From assembly GCA_036770365.1 (NCBI GenBank), contig DAIPJH010000005.1, positions 62,001-126,000 of the forward strand: DNA of 64,000 bases. The letters are read 5' to 3'. This stretch comes from DAIPJH01 sp036770365. Lineage in GTDB: Bacteria; Pseudomonadota; Alphaproteobacteria; Rickettsiales; UBA998. Within the stretch, counting starts at the first letter, position 1, and each line of letters opens with the position of its first letter. The position numbers were made by a program, and so were the translations under genes. The notes under the pieces are model-generated. The model was given only the letters and a program-made list of their open reading frames with translations, ran no database searches and was not told the origin of the DNA. Shown here piece by piece: positions 43,275 to 51,273 of this stretch.

Positions 43275-44990
43275 CTAATCTTTAACTCCCACCAACTGCG
43301 CTTCTGGAAAATTCTCCAAAATCGCTTTCGTTAATGGATGCTCGGCAATCTCTACAAGCAACGCTTTTTTAGCCGCTTCCCCGTGTTGTGCAAGCGATAA
43401 TAATCCCTCGTGTGATTCAATCTTCACCATCCACTCTTTTTCCGTCACTTTTCCTAGAAAATCACTAAGTTCTCGACGAAAACTATCTTTCAATTCCCCC
43501 ACGGGGGCGAGGGTAATGGCTTCTCCCTCAAACGACACCAATGCCACGTGATTCATCAAATAATGATAAAGCATTGGCTCACGGCGTTTTTCGCAAGCTT
43601 CAAGCAGCTCCTCAAACGACGTAATCTCTAATGCGGGATTATGTGCAGCCAATACTAAATGCGGCGCAGCAGCAGCAGTTGCCACTTGTGCATGAGGATA
43701 ATGTGCGACCATGTCACCACCGCTAGCAGAAGCAACACGAAGTACCGCACTCGTTCCTTGTGAACCACCACCAGCGTGACCATTCTCACCTGACGTTAAC
43801 ACGGCCTGATGATCACGCACTTTTTTAACCAAATCTGTTGGATCAGGCAACTCCGCCATATAAGCAAAACGAATACACACCATTTCTGCCGCAATCAACG
43901 GATCAGGCGCACGTTTTACCTCCTCTAACCCCTTCATCAACATTTGCCAAGCACGCGACAACGACGCCACCGACAATTTCGACGCCAAACGTAGTGCATA
44001 ATCCTTTTCCGCATGAGCATAGGTCGGCCCTAGATCATCATCCTTTGAAATACACAAACGTGTGATCGTATGCACCAACACCAACATGTCTTGAATAAGC
44101 AGCCCCATGTCCATACCATCGCGGTATTGCACACGCAGCAATTCCAACCCATCAGCGATTTGCCCCGCGAACAAACACTCAAGCAGTGCAAAAATCCTCG
44201 TTCTATCTGCGAGTCCCAATATCCCACGCACTAACACTTCGCTGACATTCACTTTTTCATCTGCACCCGCTTCTGCCGCATCATCCAGACCATGCGCAAT
44301 TGCACGGTCAAGCAAAGACAAGCCATCACGCACTGATCCTTCCGCTGCCATTGCAAGCAATTGAAGTGCCGCATTCTCCGCCTGTACATTTTCTTTTTCA
44401 CATACTTTTGCTAAATGGTCAGCCAACTGCTCCACATCTAACCGTTTCAAATCAAACCGTTGACAGCGTGAGAGAATCGTCACAGGAATTTTACGCGTTT
44501 CCGTTGTCGCCATAATGAAAATAACATGAGGAGGTGGCTCTTCCAGCGTCTTAAGCAATGCGTTAAACGCATTGTTCGACAACATATGCACCTCATCAAT
44601 AATATAGATTTTATAGCGAGCATTGGTGGGCGCGTAATGCACTGTTTCAATCAAATCACGCATATCGCCAACACCTGTATGCGAAGCAGCATCCATCTCT
44701 AATACATCAACATGCCGATCTTCTCGAATCTGGATACAATTCGAACACACGCCACATGGAGTGATCGTCGCACCACTTTTACCATCTTCACCAATACAAT
44801 TAAGCGCACGTGCGATAATCCGCGCCGTCGTCGTTTTTCCAATCCCGCGAATCCCTGTCAACAAAAACGCATGGGCAATCCGTCCCATTTTAATCGCATT
44901 GGAGAGTGTGCGTACCAACACTTCCTGCCCCACCAGATCATCAAAGGTCTGTGGACGGTATTTTCGGGCGAGGACACGGTATTCGGACAT
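43275..44990 (-). CDS. dnaX: DNA polymerase III subunit gamma/tau
   Basis: 571 residues. The AAA+ clamp-loader module has YRPQTFDDLVGQ near 11-22, Walker A GIRGIGKT at 46-53, zinc ligands C79, C82 and C85 plus C65, IIDEVHMLS near 132-140, and sensor region ATTETRKIPVTILSRCQRFDLKR. Domains IV/V for polymerase and helicase contacts follow after about 375, with a low-complexity Gly/Ala/His linker around 393-450. It loads the beta clamp. An internal frameshift site producing a short gamma form was not identified. Confidence 0.96.
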   Translation of the reverse strand: MSEYRVLARKYRPQTFDDLVGQEVLVRTLSNAIKMGRIAHAFLLTGIRGIGKTTTARIIARALNCIGEDGKSGATITPCGVCSNCIQIREDRHVDVLEMDAASHTGVGDMRDLIETVHYAPTNARYKIYIIDEVHMLSNNAFNALLKTLEEPPPHVIFIMATTETRKIPVTILSRCQRFDLKRLDVEQLADHLAKVCEKENVQAENAALQLLAMAAEGSVRDGLSLLDRAIAHGLDDAAEAGADEKVNVSEVLVRGILGLADRTRIFALLECLFAGQIADGLELLRVQYRDGMDMGLLIQDMLVLVHTITRLCISKDDDLGPTYAHAEKDYALRLASKLSVASLSRAWQMLMKGLEEVKRAPDPLIAAEMVCIRFAYMAELPDPTDLVKKVRDHQAVLTSGENGHAGGGSQGTSAVLRVASASGGDMVAHYPHAQVATAAAAPHLVLAAHNPALEITSFEELLEACEKRREPMLYHYLMNHVALVSFEGEAITLAPVGELKDSFRRELSDFLGKVTEKEWMVKIESHEGLLSLAQHGEAAKKALLVEIAEHPLTKAILENFPEAQLVGVKD

Positions 44991-45029
44991 ATTTTATTCG
45001 CTCCTCGGCTCGCCTCCTGCTCGCCAAAT

Positions 45030-45123
45030 GAGCCTGACGGCTTCGCCGACTAAAGGGCTCGGACTCCTGTCCTCGCTCGGTATCCTTACTTCTTCACCAG
45101 AAACTAGAAACCAGCAACCAGCA
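45030..45123. repeat. Composite intergenic element upstream of dnaX
   Basis: The 29-bp GAGCCT...AAAGGGC unit (45030-45058) holds the hairpin CGGC-TTC-GCCG; relative to the copy at 43197 both central stem pairs have changed on both sides, keeping the pairing. Heptamers ACCAGAA, ACTAGAA, ACCAGCA, ACCAGCA follow at 45096-45123, four bases from the SRP RNA terminator. Confidence 0.7.
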
Positions 45124-45126
45124 ACG

Positions 45127-45217
45127 AAAAGACTGATGACGACCCGACATGGTGACCACGTTGGCTGCTTCCTTTCGGACCTGACCATCTGCGCAGGCCA
45201 GTCGCCCGCCATCAGCC
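45127..45217 (-). ncRNA. ffs: Signal recognition particle RNA (4.5S, small bacterial type)
   Basis: On the minus strand the universal SRP core GGTCAGGTCCGAAAGGAAG continues CAGCCAA, forming the Ffh-binding helix with its GAAA-type tetraloop. The ends pair (GGCTGATG with CATCAGTC, one G-T) and a T-run follows. Length of about 91 nt fits the 4.5S class. It recruits Ffh and FtsY to target membrane proteins. It sits upstream of dnaX, a conserved location. Confidence 0.93.
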
Positions 45218-45223
45218 AGCGGC

Positions 45224-45253
45224 ACTATAGACGCAAATGTTGGAAAAGCGCAA
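45224..45253 (-). promoter_or_regulatory. Promoter of the SRP RNA gene
   Basis: Minus strand TTGCGC (45253-45248), 18 nt, TATAGT (45229-45224). Transcription would start about 7 nt later at 45217, on the GG that opens the terminal stem of the RNA. Confidence 0.65.
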
Positions 45254-45275
45254 GGGGGAAAACACCAAAGCTGTC

Positions 45276-45309
45276 ATACCCCGAATGGCGTAGCCATTTA
45301 TAGGGGTAT
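45276..45309. repeat. Palindrome between yajQ and the SRP RNA gene
   Basis: ATACCCC (45276-45282) pairs with GGGGTAT (45303-45309), enclosing AATGGC-GTA-GCCATT. It is preceded by GTC, so it belongs to the GTCAT-headed palindrome class. Confidence 0.6.
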
Positions 45310-45333
45310 CCACACTTAAAACCACCACGCAAA

Positions 45334-45819
45334 CTAATCCCTAAAATTATTAAACTGAAGCGGCAGCTCAATCTTGAGCGTCTTGATCAATGCAATACCC
45401 TCTTGCAGATCATCACGTTTTTTGCCTGTGACGCGCACCGTGTCGCCCTGAATTGAGGCTTGCACCTTCATTTTATTATCTTTCATCGCGCGGGTGATGG
45501 TCTTGGCTGTTTCAGAGTCAATACCCTCTTTAATCACCACCTTTTGACGCAGTGCATTACCTGAAGCCTTTTCTGGCTCTTTGAACTCAAGCGAGCGTGG
45601 GTCTAGCTGCCTGCGCACCATATACCCCTTAAGCATCTGCTCCATCTGGTCGCGCTTATATTCATCATCCGCCAAAATCGTGATTTCTTTGTCCTTGCGG
45701 GTCATCTCGCATTTACTGCCCTTGAAGTCATAGCGCGTCGTAATCTCACGCAATGCCCCTTGCAGCGCATTTTCCACTTCTGAGAGATTAATTTCAGAAA
45801 CCACATCAAAACTTGGCAT
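45334..45819 (-). CDS. YajQ-family nucleotide-binding protein
   Basis: 161 residues, the normal length. MPSFDVVSEINLSEVENALQGALREITTRYDFKGSKCEM opens with the family signature, and the second half has KTITRAMKDNKMKVQASIQGDTVRVTGKKRDDLQ. YajQ proteins have two ferredoxin-like folds; a Xanthomonas member binds cyclic di-GMP, but the general role is uncertain. Monocistronic by position, between lolA and the SRP RNA gene. Confidence 0.94.
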   Translation of the reverse strand: MPSFDVVSEINLSEVENALQGALREITTRYDFKGSKCEMTRKDKEITILADDEYKRDQMEQMLKGYMVRRQLDPRSLEFKEPEKASGNALRQKVVIKEGIDSETAKTITRAMKDNKMKVQASIQGDTVRVTGKKRDDLQEGIALIKTLKIELPLQFNNFRD

Positions 45820-45852
45820 AACAACCTCATATCATAAGTTACAACTATCTAA

Positions 45853-45894
45853 CGAAACCAACGGTTTCGTCATTCCACTGTAAAGTGGAATGAC
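45853..45894. repeat. Double palindrome between lolA and yajQ
   Basis: CGAAACC-aac-GGTTTCG (45853-45869) is followed by a perfect 11-base stem GTCATTCCACT/AGTGGAATGAC (45869-45894). The first half has a counterpart at 49938-49954 (CGAAAAC-gca-GTTTTCG), also followed by TCATT. Confidence 0.65.
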
Positions 45895-45900
45895 AAAAAA

Positions 45901-46587
45901 CTACTTCTGGTGCTTGGCTTTACTCTTATGAAACAACGTTGAAGGCGGCATAAATAATGCATCATCCAACTTAATACCATAACGCGCATTATTCAGTGAG
46001 ACATTGGTAGTTTGCCCCTGCGCGTCCCTGATAATCAAATTGCGTAAAATCAACGGCCTATCCACAAACTCCAATGTTAACTCACCCTCATCAGGCTTAT
46101 TGGCTTGCGTTAACTTAATCCGAATCACACCATTTTTACGTGACTGTTCGAGAATCTTAATCTCTTTTGCGTGAAAATCAATGTTGGGGCGCGCCAAAAA
46201 ACCCGCCAACGATTCATCCAACGGAATATTGGTAATCTGTTCTAATTCATAATCATAATAGGTCAAAAACTGACCCGTACTCACCATCAAAACGGGTACT
46301 GGAGGATTATACTGCCAACGCATTTTCCCAGGGCGTTGCAAATAAAATTTCCCCGTGGTCAAACTACCATCTGGTGCAACCTGTACAAAATCAGACTCAA
46401 TCGTGGTCAAGCGATTAAGATACGACGATACATCATCAAGTAGCTTAGTATTATCTTGTGACAAAGATGAATCATTAACAGGAGCTTTTGATACGTCCAG
46501 AGCCATAGCGTCTGGAGACATCAAAACCCAAACTACGCTTAAAAGAGCGCAGAAACATGCCATTACTTTTAGTGTGTGTGCTTTCAT
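45901..46587 (-). CDS. lolA: Outer-membrane lipoprotein carrier protein LolA
   Basis: 228 residues from M at 46587 (a Met four codons earlier is possible). A signal peptide is present (about 1-29, ending SPDAMA). The LolA fold is shown by LNRLTTIESDFVQVAPDGSLTTGKFYLQRPGKMRWQYNPP near 57-98 and VSTGQFLTYYDYELEQITNIPLDESLAGFL near 103-132. It ferries lipoproteins across the periplasm to the outer membrane. It is divergent from ftsK, a common pairing in alphaproteobacteria. The His/Lys-rich C-terminus is a species feature. Confidence 0.92.
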   Translation of the reverse strand: MKAHTLKVMACFCALLSVVWVLMSPDAMALDVSKAPVNDSSLSQDNTKLLDDVSSYLNRLTTIESDFVQVAPDGSLTTGKFYLQRPGKMRWQYNPPVPVLMVSTGQFLTYYDYELEQITNIPLDESLAGFLARPNIDFHAKEIKILEQSRKNGVIRIKLTQANKPDEGELTLEFVDRPLILRNLIIRDAQGQTTNVSLNNARYGIKLDDALFMPPSTLFHKSKAKHQK

Positions 46588-46712
46588 GCGCCATACCATA
46601 CGAAAATATTTTGAAAATGCCAGTACGATTATGAATCAGGTTGCGTGTTTGTCACTTGATAGATTAACATGATGCATTAACGTAAACCTTATACGGTCAC
46701 CTCTCATTTTAT

Positions 46713-49163
46713 ATGGCATCACGCACGTCACATATCCGCTCTTACCCGACACCATCAAGCGGGAATTATTTGCATCGCATCTTCGGGATGAGCATGCTAG
46801 GGGTGTCCCTCATCCTCATGCTCGCCCTTATCAGCTACCATAGCTCCGACCCGTCTATTAACAATGCCACCGACGAAGCCGTGCGCAACTGGATGGGTAG
46901 GTTTGGCGCAAGCATGTCAGATATGATGCTTAAAGTCTTGGGATTAGGCTCAAGCTTTGTGGTGATGAGCTTACTCGCATGGGGCTGGCGTCTCGGACGC
47001 GGCGAACGCTTACGCTCACCTGCACTACGTATTTGTATGTTATGCGTTACCTTGGCGATGCTCACACTCCTTTTTGCGTTTATCCCCACCCCGACAAGCT
47101 GGCCAATTGATGCGGGCTTTGGCGGCGCAATGGGTAAAGTCCTACGTTCTCTTACATCACCCTTTATCCCTTCCCCCTTTGTTGTACTCATTGCCTTTAG
47201 CATATCATTGATGCTCCTACCGCTTGCACTCGGCCTAAAACGCAAGGAATGGCGCAGTCTGATGATGTTCTTCCTTAAGCTCTTCGCAGTAGTAAGAGTC
47301 TTTTTTGCTGTCATTTTTAATACGATCAAGGGAGAAATCACGGCACGTGACGATGATGATTATGCCGAACCAACATACAGCAAACCAAAGAAAGAAAAAT
47401 CCTTTCTTAACAAGCTTATATTTGGAAATAATCATGAAGATGATGAAGAGCGCGCTGCCAAAAAAGTCATGGCGGACGCCCTGCGCAATTTTAGCAAGGA
47501 GGATGACAAAACCATTCCATCCTTCTTCAGCGCACCTCAAGTAACAGTCTCATCTCCCAGCACGACGCAAGAAACAAAACCGACGGTCAATGTCGTTCGT
47601 AGCAATGCCGCAGACAAGAAACCCATTCAAGGAAGTCTCGCTCTTGCCCCTAAATTTAGCAATTATGAACCACCATCACTTAAACTGCTCAAAGACCCAC
47701 CCACGACAATAAAAAAACAAACCATGGCAGATGGTGCGCTCAAACAAAACAGCAAATTACTTGAATCCGTCCTCAGTGACTTTGGCGTCAAAGGCGAGAT
47801 CACCAATATCCGACCAGGTCCTGTGGTGACGCTCTATGAACTTGAAGCCGCTGCGGGGACGCGTGTTGCCCGCGTGATTGGACTTGCAGACGATATTGCC
47901 CGTAATATGAGTGCGGTTTCTGCCCGCATTTCCGCGATTGCAGGACGCAGCGCAATTGGGATTGAACTACCAAACCGCGTACGTGAAACCGTCTATTTAC
48001 GTGAAATGCTCGCAAACGAGGCCTTCGCAAGCAGCGGCATGAACCTTCCTATGGCACTAGGTAAAGATATTAGTGGTGAACCAATTTACGCGGATCTTTC
48101 ACGTATGCCGCATTTGCTAGTTGCAGGGACAACAGGTTCAGGAAAATCCGTCTGTATCAACACGATGATTCTCTCACTCGTCTACGCGCTCTCACCTGAG
48201 CAATGTAAATTCATCATGATCGACCCTAAAATGCTCGAACTTTCCATCTATGATGGCATCCCGCATTTGCTTGCACCCGTGGTGACAGACCCCGCTAAAG
48301 CCGTCGTCGCACTCAAATGGGCGGTCAAAGAAATGATCAACCGCAACGAATTGATGTCTAAGCTTAAAGTACGCAATATTGATGCTTATAACAAACGCCT
48401 CAAAGAATCTAAACGCACGGGTGAAATCCTACGCCGTCAAGTACAAACAGGCTTTGACCCTGAAACAGGCAAGCCAATCTATGAAGAACAAATCATGGAT
48501 ACGACACCATTACCGTTCATCGTGGTCATTGTTGATGAAATGGCAGATTTGATGTTGGTCGCAGGCAAAGAGGTTGAAAATGCAATTCAACGCCTTGCGC
48601 AAATGGCGCGTGCCGCAGGAATTCATATCATCATGGCAACACAACGCCCTTCGGCAGACGTCATCACCGGTGTAATTCGCGCTAACTTCCCAACCCGCAT
48701 CAGCTTCCAAGTCACCTCAAAAATTGATAGCCGTGTTGTCTTGAGTGAATCAGGCGCAGAACAACTGCTCGGCATGGGTGATATGCTCTACATGATGGGC
48801 GGCGGACGCATCTCCCGCGTACATGGTCCATTTGCCAGCGATAAAGAAGTCGAAGAGATTGTCAACTACCTCAAAACACAAGGTGAACCTCAATACGTTG
48901 ATGCTGTCACTTATGATGAAGAGGCAGAAGAAAGTGACTATGGCGACGATGAAGATGAGAGCGATACTGATCGCGCCCTTTATGATCAAGCGATTGCAAT
49001 TGTGGTGCGCGAGAAAAAGGCATCCACCAGTTTAGTACAGCGTCACTTGCGCATTGGATATAACCGCGCCGCACGCCTGATTGAAAAAATGGAACGTGAA
49101 GGTGTTATTTCTCAAGCAAACCATGTTGGCAAACGTGAGATTCTAGCCCGCGTCGATGACTAA
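46713..49163 (+). CDS. ftsK: DNA translocase FtsK
   Basis: 816 residues. Four membrane helices in about 1-175 anchor it to the septum; a short acidic/basic linker (about 200-340) follows. The motor domain has Walker A GTTGSGKS near 470-477, Walker B IVVIVDEMADLM near 600-611, and ends with a winged-helix gamma domain (about 755-816; STSLVQRHLRIGYNRAARLIEKMEREGVI) that reads KOPS sites. It pumps chromosomal DNA at division and activates XerCD at dif. A Ser/Thr/Asp/Glu-rich stretch precedes the gamma domain. Confidence 0.96.
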   Translation: MASRTSHIRSYPTPSSGNYLHRIFGMSMLGVSLILMLALISYHSSDPSINNATDEAVRNWMGRFGASMSDMMLKVLGLGSSFVVMSLLAWGWRLGRGERLRSPALRICMLCVTLAMLTLLFAFIPTPTSWPIDAGFGGAMGKVLRSLTSPFIPSPFVVLIAFSISLMLLPLALGLKRKEWRSLMMFFLKLFAVVRVFFAVIFNTIKGEITARDDDDYAEPTYSKPKKEKSFLNKLIFGNNHEDDEERAAKKVMADALRNFSKEDDKTIPSFFSAPQVTVSSPSTTQETKPTVNVVRSNAADKKPIQGSLALAPKFSNYEPPSLKLLKDPPTTIKKQTMADGALKQNSKLLESVLSDFGVKGEITNIRPGPVVTLYELEAAAGTRVARVIGLADDIARNMSAVSARISAIAGRSAIGIELPNRVRETVYLREMLANEAFASSGMNLPMALGKDISGEPIYADLSRMPHLLVAGTTGSGKSVCINTMILSLVYALSPEQCKFIMIDPKMLELSIYDGIPHLLAPVVTDPAKAVVALKWAVKEMINRNELMSKLKVRNIDAYNKRLKESKRTGEILRRQVQTGFDPETGKPIYEEQIMDTTPLPFIVVIVDEMADLMLVAGKEVENAIQRLAQMARAAGIHIIMATQRPSADVITGVIRANFPTRISFQVTSKIDSRVVLSESGAEQLLGMGDMLYMMGGGRISRVHGPFASDKEVEEIVNYLKTQGEPQYVDAVTYDEEAEESDYGDDEDESDTDRALYDQAIAIVVREKKASTSLVQRHLRIGYNRAARLIEKMEREGVISQANHVGKREILARVDD

Positions 49164-49206
49164 TCTTCACTTATTAGCTCTCCCCTCCCCTGCCATGATC
49201 TAGCAC

Positions 49207-49239
49207 CTTAACTTCTTATGAAATGTGTCATAACTTAAG
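49207..49239. repeat. Inverted repeat between convergent ftsK and tetR genes
   Basis: CTTAA...TTATGA-aatgtg-TCATAA...TTAAG; the inner arms TTATGA and TCATAA (49216-49233) pair perfectly and the outer arms CTTAA/TTAAG extend the symmetry. It may serve as a terminator for both genes, though no T-run follows. Confidence 0.4.
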
Positions 49240-49250
49240 CTACGATAACA

Positions 49251-49829
49251 TCATATTTTCAGTAACCGCGCCACCATAGCCGCAGCCAAGGCTTCAGGAT
49301 TATCTTCACCTACAATCTCAAACTTACCTTGTACGACAAGGATAGTGATCCCATGTATCCCCGACCAAAGTAAACGCGCAGTCACGCGAGCGTCATGCGT
49401 AGATTGCCCCACCGTATGCTGCACTGCTTCTTCTAACATAATAAAAAAACGATCCATTTTCACCTGATACCACTCAGGAATAGTCACCCCCTCAGGCAAA
49501 TGATGCTCAAACAACGCAAGCCATCGCTTAGGATGCATCAACGCAAACTCTAAATAACCTTTTGCTAAGGCTTCTATCGTATGTGGATGTGACGCGGTAC
49601 ACATCTGCAAATATTCAAACCACACATCCAGCGTCCGCGCATTCAATTGCAAGATATAACCATCTAAACTTCCGAATACATGATAAAGTGTTCCCACCGT
49701 ATATCCCATCCGTGCCGCTACCCCCCGCGCACTTAAACCCGCAAGCCCCTGCTCACACAAAATGGCTTCCCCACACATAAGCGCAAGATTTTTTAATTCT
49801 TCTTTGTTATGATCTGACCGCCGCGCCAT
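49251..49829 (-). CDS. TetR/AcrR-family transcriptional regulator
   Basis: 192 residues. The N-terminal helix-turn-helix is clear: CGEAILCEQGLAGLSARGVAARMGYTVGTLYHVFGSLDGYI (about 20-60), the classical TetR DNA-binding region. The C-terminal ligand and dimer domain resembles the WHG/TetR_C_13 group (LLWSGIHGITILVVQGKFE). It reads away from the acid-ceramidase-like gene, and a pair of palindromic operators lies in the shared upstream region, so it probably represses the lipid cassette 50134-54795 and itself. Ligand unknown; a fatty acyl compound is a reasonable guess from context. Confidence 0.9.
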   Translation of the reverse strand: MARRSDHNKEELKNLALMCGEAILCEQGLAGLSARGVAARMGYTVGTLYHVFGSLDGYILQLNARTLDVWFEYLQMCTASHPHTIEALAKGYLEFALMHPKRWLALFEHHLPEGVTIPEWYQVKMDRFFIMLEEAVQHTVGQSTHDARVTARLLWSGIHGITILVVQGKFEIVGEDNPEALAAAMVARLLKI

Positions 49830-49854
49830 GCTACTTATCCTTTATCGCCCCATA

Positions 49855-49894
49855 ATTGAACAATGTACAATTTATTTATTGAACAATGTTCAAT
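49855..49894. promoter_or_regulatory. Tandem TetR-type operators overlapping a plus-strand promoter
   Basis: Two 17-bp palindromes: ATTGAACAATGTACAAT (49855-49871, one arm mismatched) and ATTGAACAATGTTCAAT (49878-49894, perfect), 23 bp centre to centre. The second contains a -35 TTGAAC followed by 17 nt and TATAAC (49902-49907), so a bound repressor would block this plus-strand promoter. Confidence 0.75.
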
Positions 49895-49937
49895 TATGGT
49901 ATATAACATAAATAAAATAAGAAAAAAACACTAAAAA

Positions 49938-49988
49938 CGAAAACGCAGTTTTCGTCATTGTGAGGAGTATAACAACAAAGCAAGCCAA
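49938..49988. repeat. GTCATTG-type intergenic repeat
   Basis: CGAAAAC-gca-GTTTTCG (49938-49954) continues into a GTCATTGTGAGGAG segment and an AAAGCAAGCC end, a diverged copy of the common proteobacterial GTCATTGCGAGGAG...GAAGCAATCC repeat. The remaining gap to 50134 shows only CT-rich repeat-like text and no gene. Confidence 0.6.
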
Positions 49989-50133
49989 CCCCTTCTCCCT
50001 TGATGGAAAAAATAGGATGAAGGTGACGCTTAAATAAGCTCCCCTCGCCCTACCCTATCCTCGTGTAAAGAAAAGGTTATAACTAAATTGCTTCATACCT
50101 CAAAAGTGACCCCAACCCTTAGGATATACACAC

Positions 50134-51153
50134 ATGCACACCATCCCACTCATCGACATCCGCAACAATACCCCACTCACTCTGGTAGAAATGTTTCCTG
50201 AAAAAGCTATAAAACTTGTCAATGCAAGCCGTGACACGCTTGGTGTCTTCTCACACATTCTTAGTTATGCTCTCCTACCTATCGGTGATAAATTGGGTAC
50301 GTCATGGTTAGAAAAAACCAACAATCCCTATAAAGATGAAATTTTTGCTTACCAAGCCGCACTGAGTACCAAAGGCATTATCGCCCTCAATCTTTGCTAT
50401 GAATGGGGCTGCACCAGCAGCGTCCACCAATTTGACGCATCTCCCATCTTAACCCGCGTACTTGATTGGCCATTCCCTGCACTCGGTGAAAACATGGTGG
50501 TCGCTCACCAATCAGGCATAGCGGGAGATTTCCACAATATCACATGGCCAGCAGTGAGCGGGATGTTTACAGGTATTGCTAAAGGTCGCTTTGCTTGCGC
50601 TCTCAATCAAGCTCCGATGCGCCGCCATCTTTGGGGTAATGTCATCACAGATTGGATCAAGAATCGCCAAGATACTTTCCGCTCGGATGCGCTGCCTCCC
50701 GCACATTTACTCCGCCATGTCTTTGAAACTGCACCTGATTATGAGACGGCAAAACATATGCTGTGTGAAGTTCCAATCGCCTTACCCGTCATCTATATTT
50801 TGTCTGGTGTAAAAGAAGGCGAGGGCTGCGTAATTGAACGTTTAGAAAATGACTATGCCGTGCGCGAGCTGCATCAAGGCAATGTCACCGCCGCAAATCA
50901 TTTTGAAAGTTATCTCAATAGTGTCGGTCATGGTTGGTTACCCAGATCAATCTGTACAGTCAAAAGCCACCACCGCTCACAATGCGCTAAAAACCTCACA
51001 GAAAACGAAGTGAAACAGGGATTTGATTGGTTCAAATCCCCTATCGCCAACCCACTCAGTCGCCTCGCCTTGAAAGCCAATGCTGCACTTGGTACGTTAG
51101 AATTGATTGGTACAGAGGGAGATAAACAAATTACAGAGTGTTTTGTATTATAA
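50134..51153 (+). CDS. Acid-ceramidase/NAAA-like N-terminal-nucleophile hydrolase
   Basis: 339 residues. The centre reads NLCYEWGCTSSVHQFDASPILTRVLDWPF (about 86-114). In acid ceramidase and N-acylethanolamine acid amidase the mature subunit begins with a Cys in a CTS motif, followed by an Arg and an Asp in R-x-x-D-W/F; C93, R108 and D111 fit that pattern. HNITWPAVSGMFTGIAKGRFACALNQAP follows as in this family. It would cleave amide-linked fatty acids (N-acyl lipids) after self-cleavage before C93. No signal peptide is evident, which is unusual for lysosomal relatives but not for bacterial ones. It is first in the TetR-controlled cassette. Confidence 0.75.
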   Translation: MHTIPLIDIRNNTPLTLVEMFPEKAIKLVNASRDTLGVFSHILSYALLPIGDKLGTSWLEKTNNPYKDEIFAYQAALSTKGIIALNLCYEWGCTSSVHQFDASPILTRVLDWPFPALGENMVVAHQSGIAGDFHNITWPAVSGMFTGIAKGRFACALNQAPMRRHLWGNVITDWIKNRQDTFRSDALPPAHLLRHVFETAPDYETAKHMLCEVPIALPVIYILSGVKEGEGCVIERLENDYAVRELHQGNVTAANHFESYLNSVGHGWLPRSICTVKSHHRSQCAKNLTENEVKQGFDWFKSPIANPLSRLALKANAALGTLELIGTEGDKQITECFVL

Positions 51154-51273
51154 ATGCTCACTTTTCACCTCCATTATTAAAGAAGCTGAGAATGAGGACA
51201 CTTAAACAAAGATCTCTCTCACCCTAACTCTCTCCCACAAAGAGAAGAGGAATAAAACGAATAGGAAAAGATT

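Noticed and set aside
43275..44990. Programmed frameshift in dnaX
   Set aside because: I did not find a convincing A-rich slippery heptamer with an adjacent stem within the expected region.
49216..49233. TTATGA-aatgtg-TCATAA as a further Pho-box-like site
   Set aside because: It is an inverted repeat rather than an 11-bp direct repeat and lies between two convergent gene ends.
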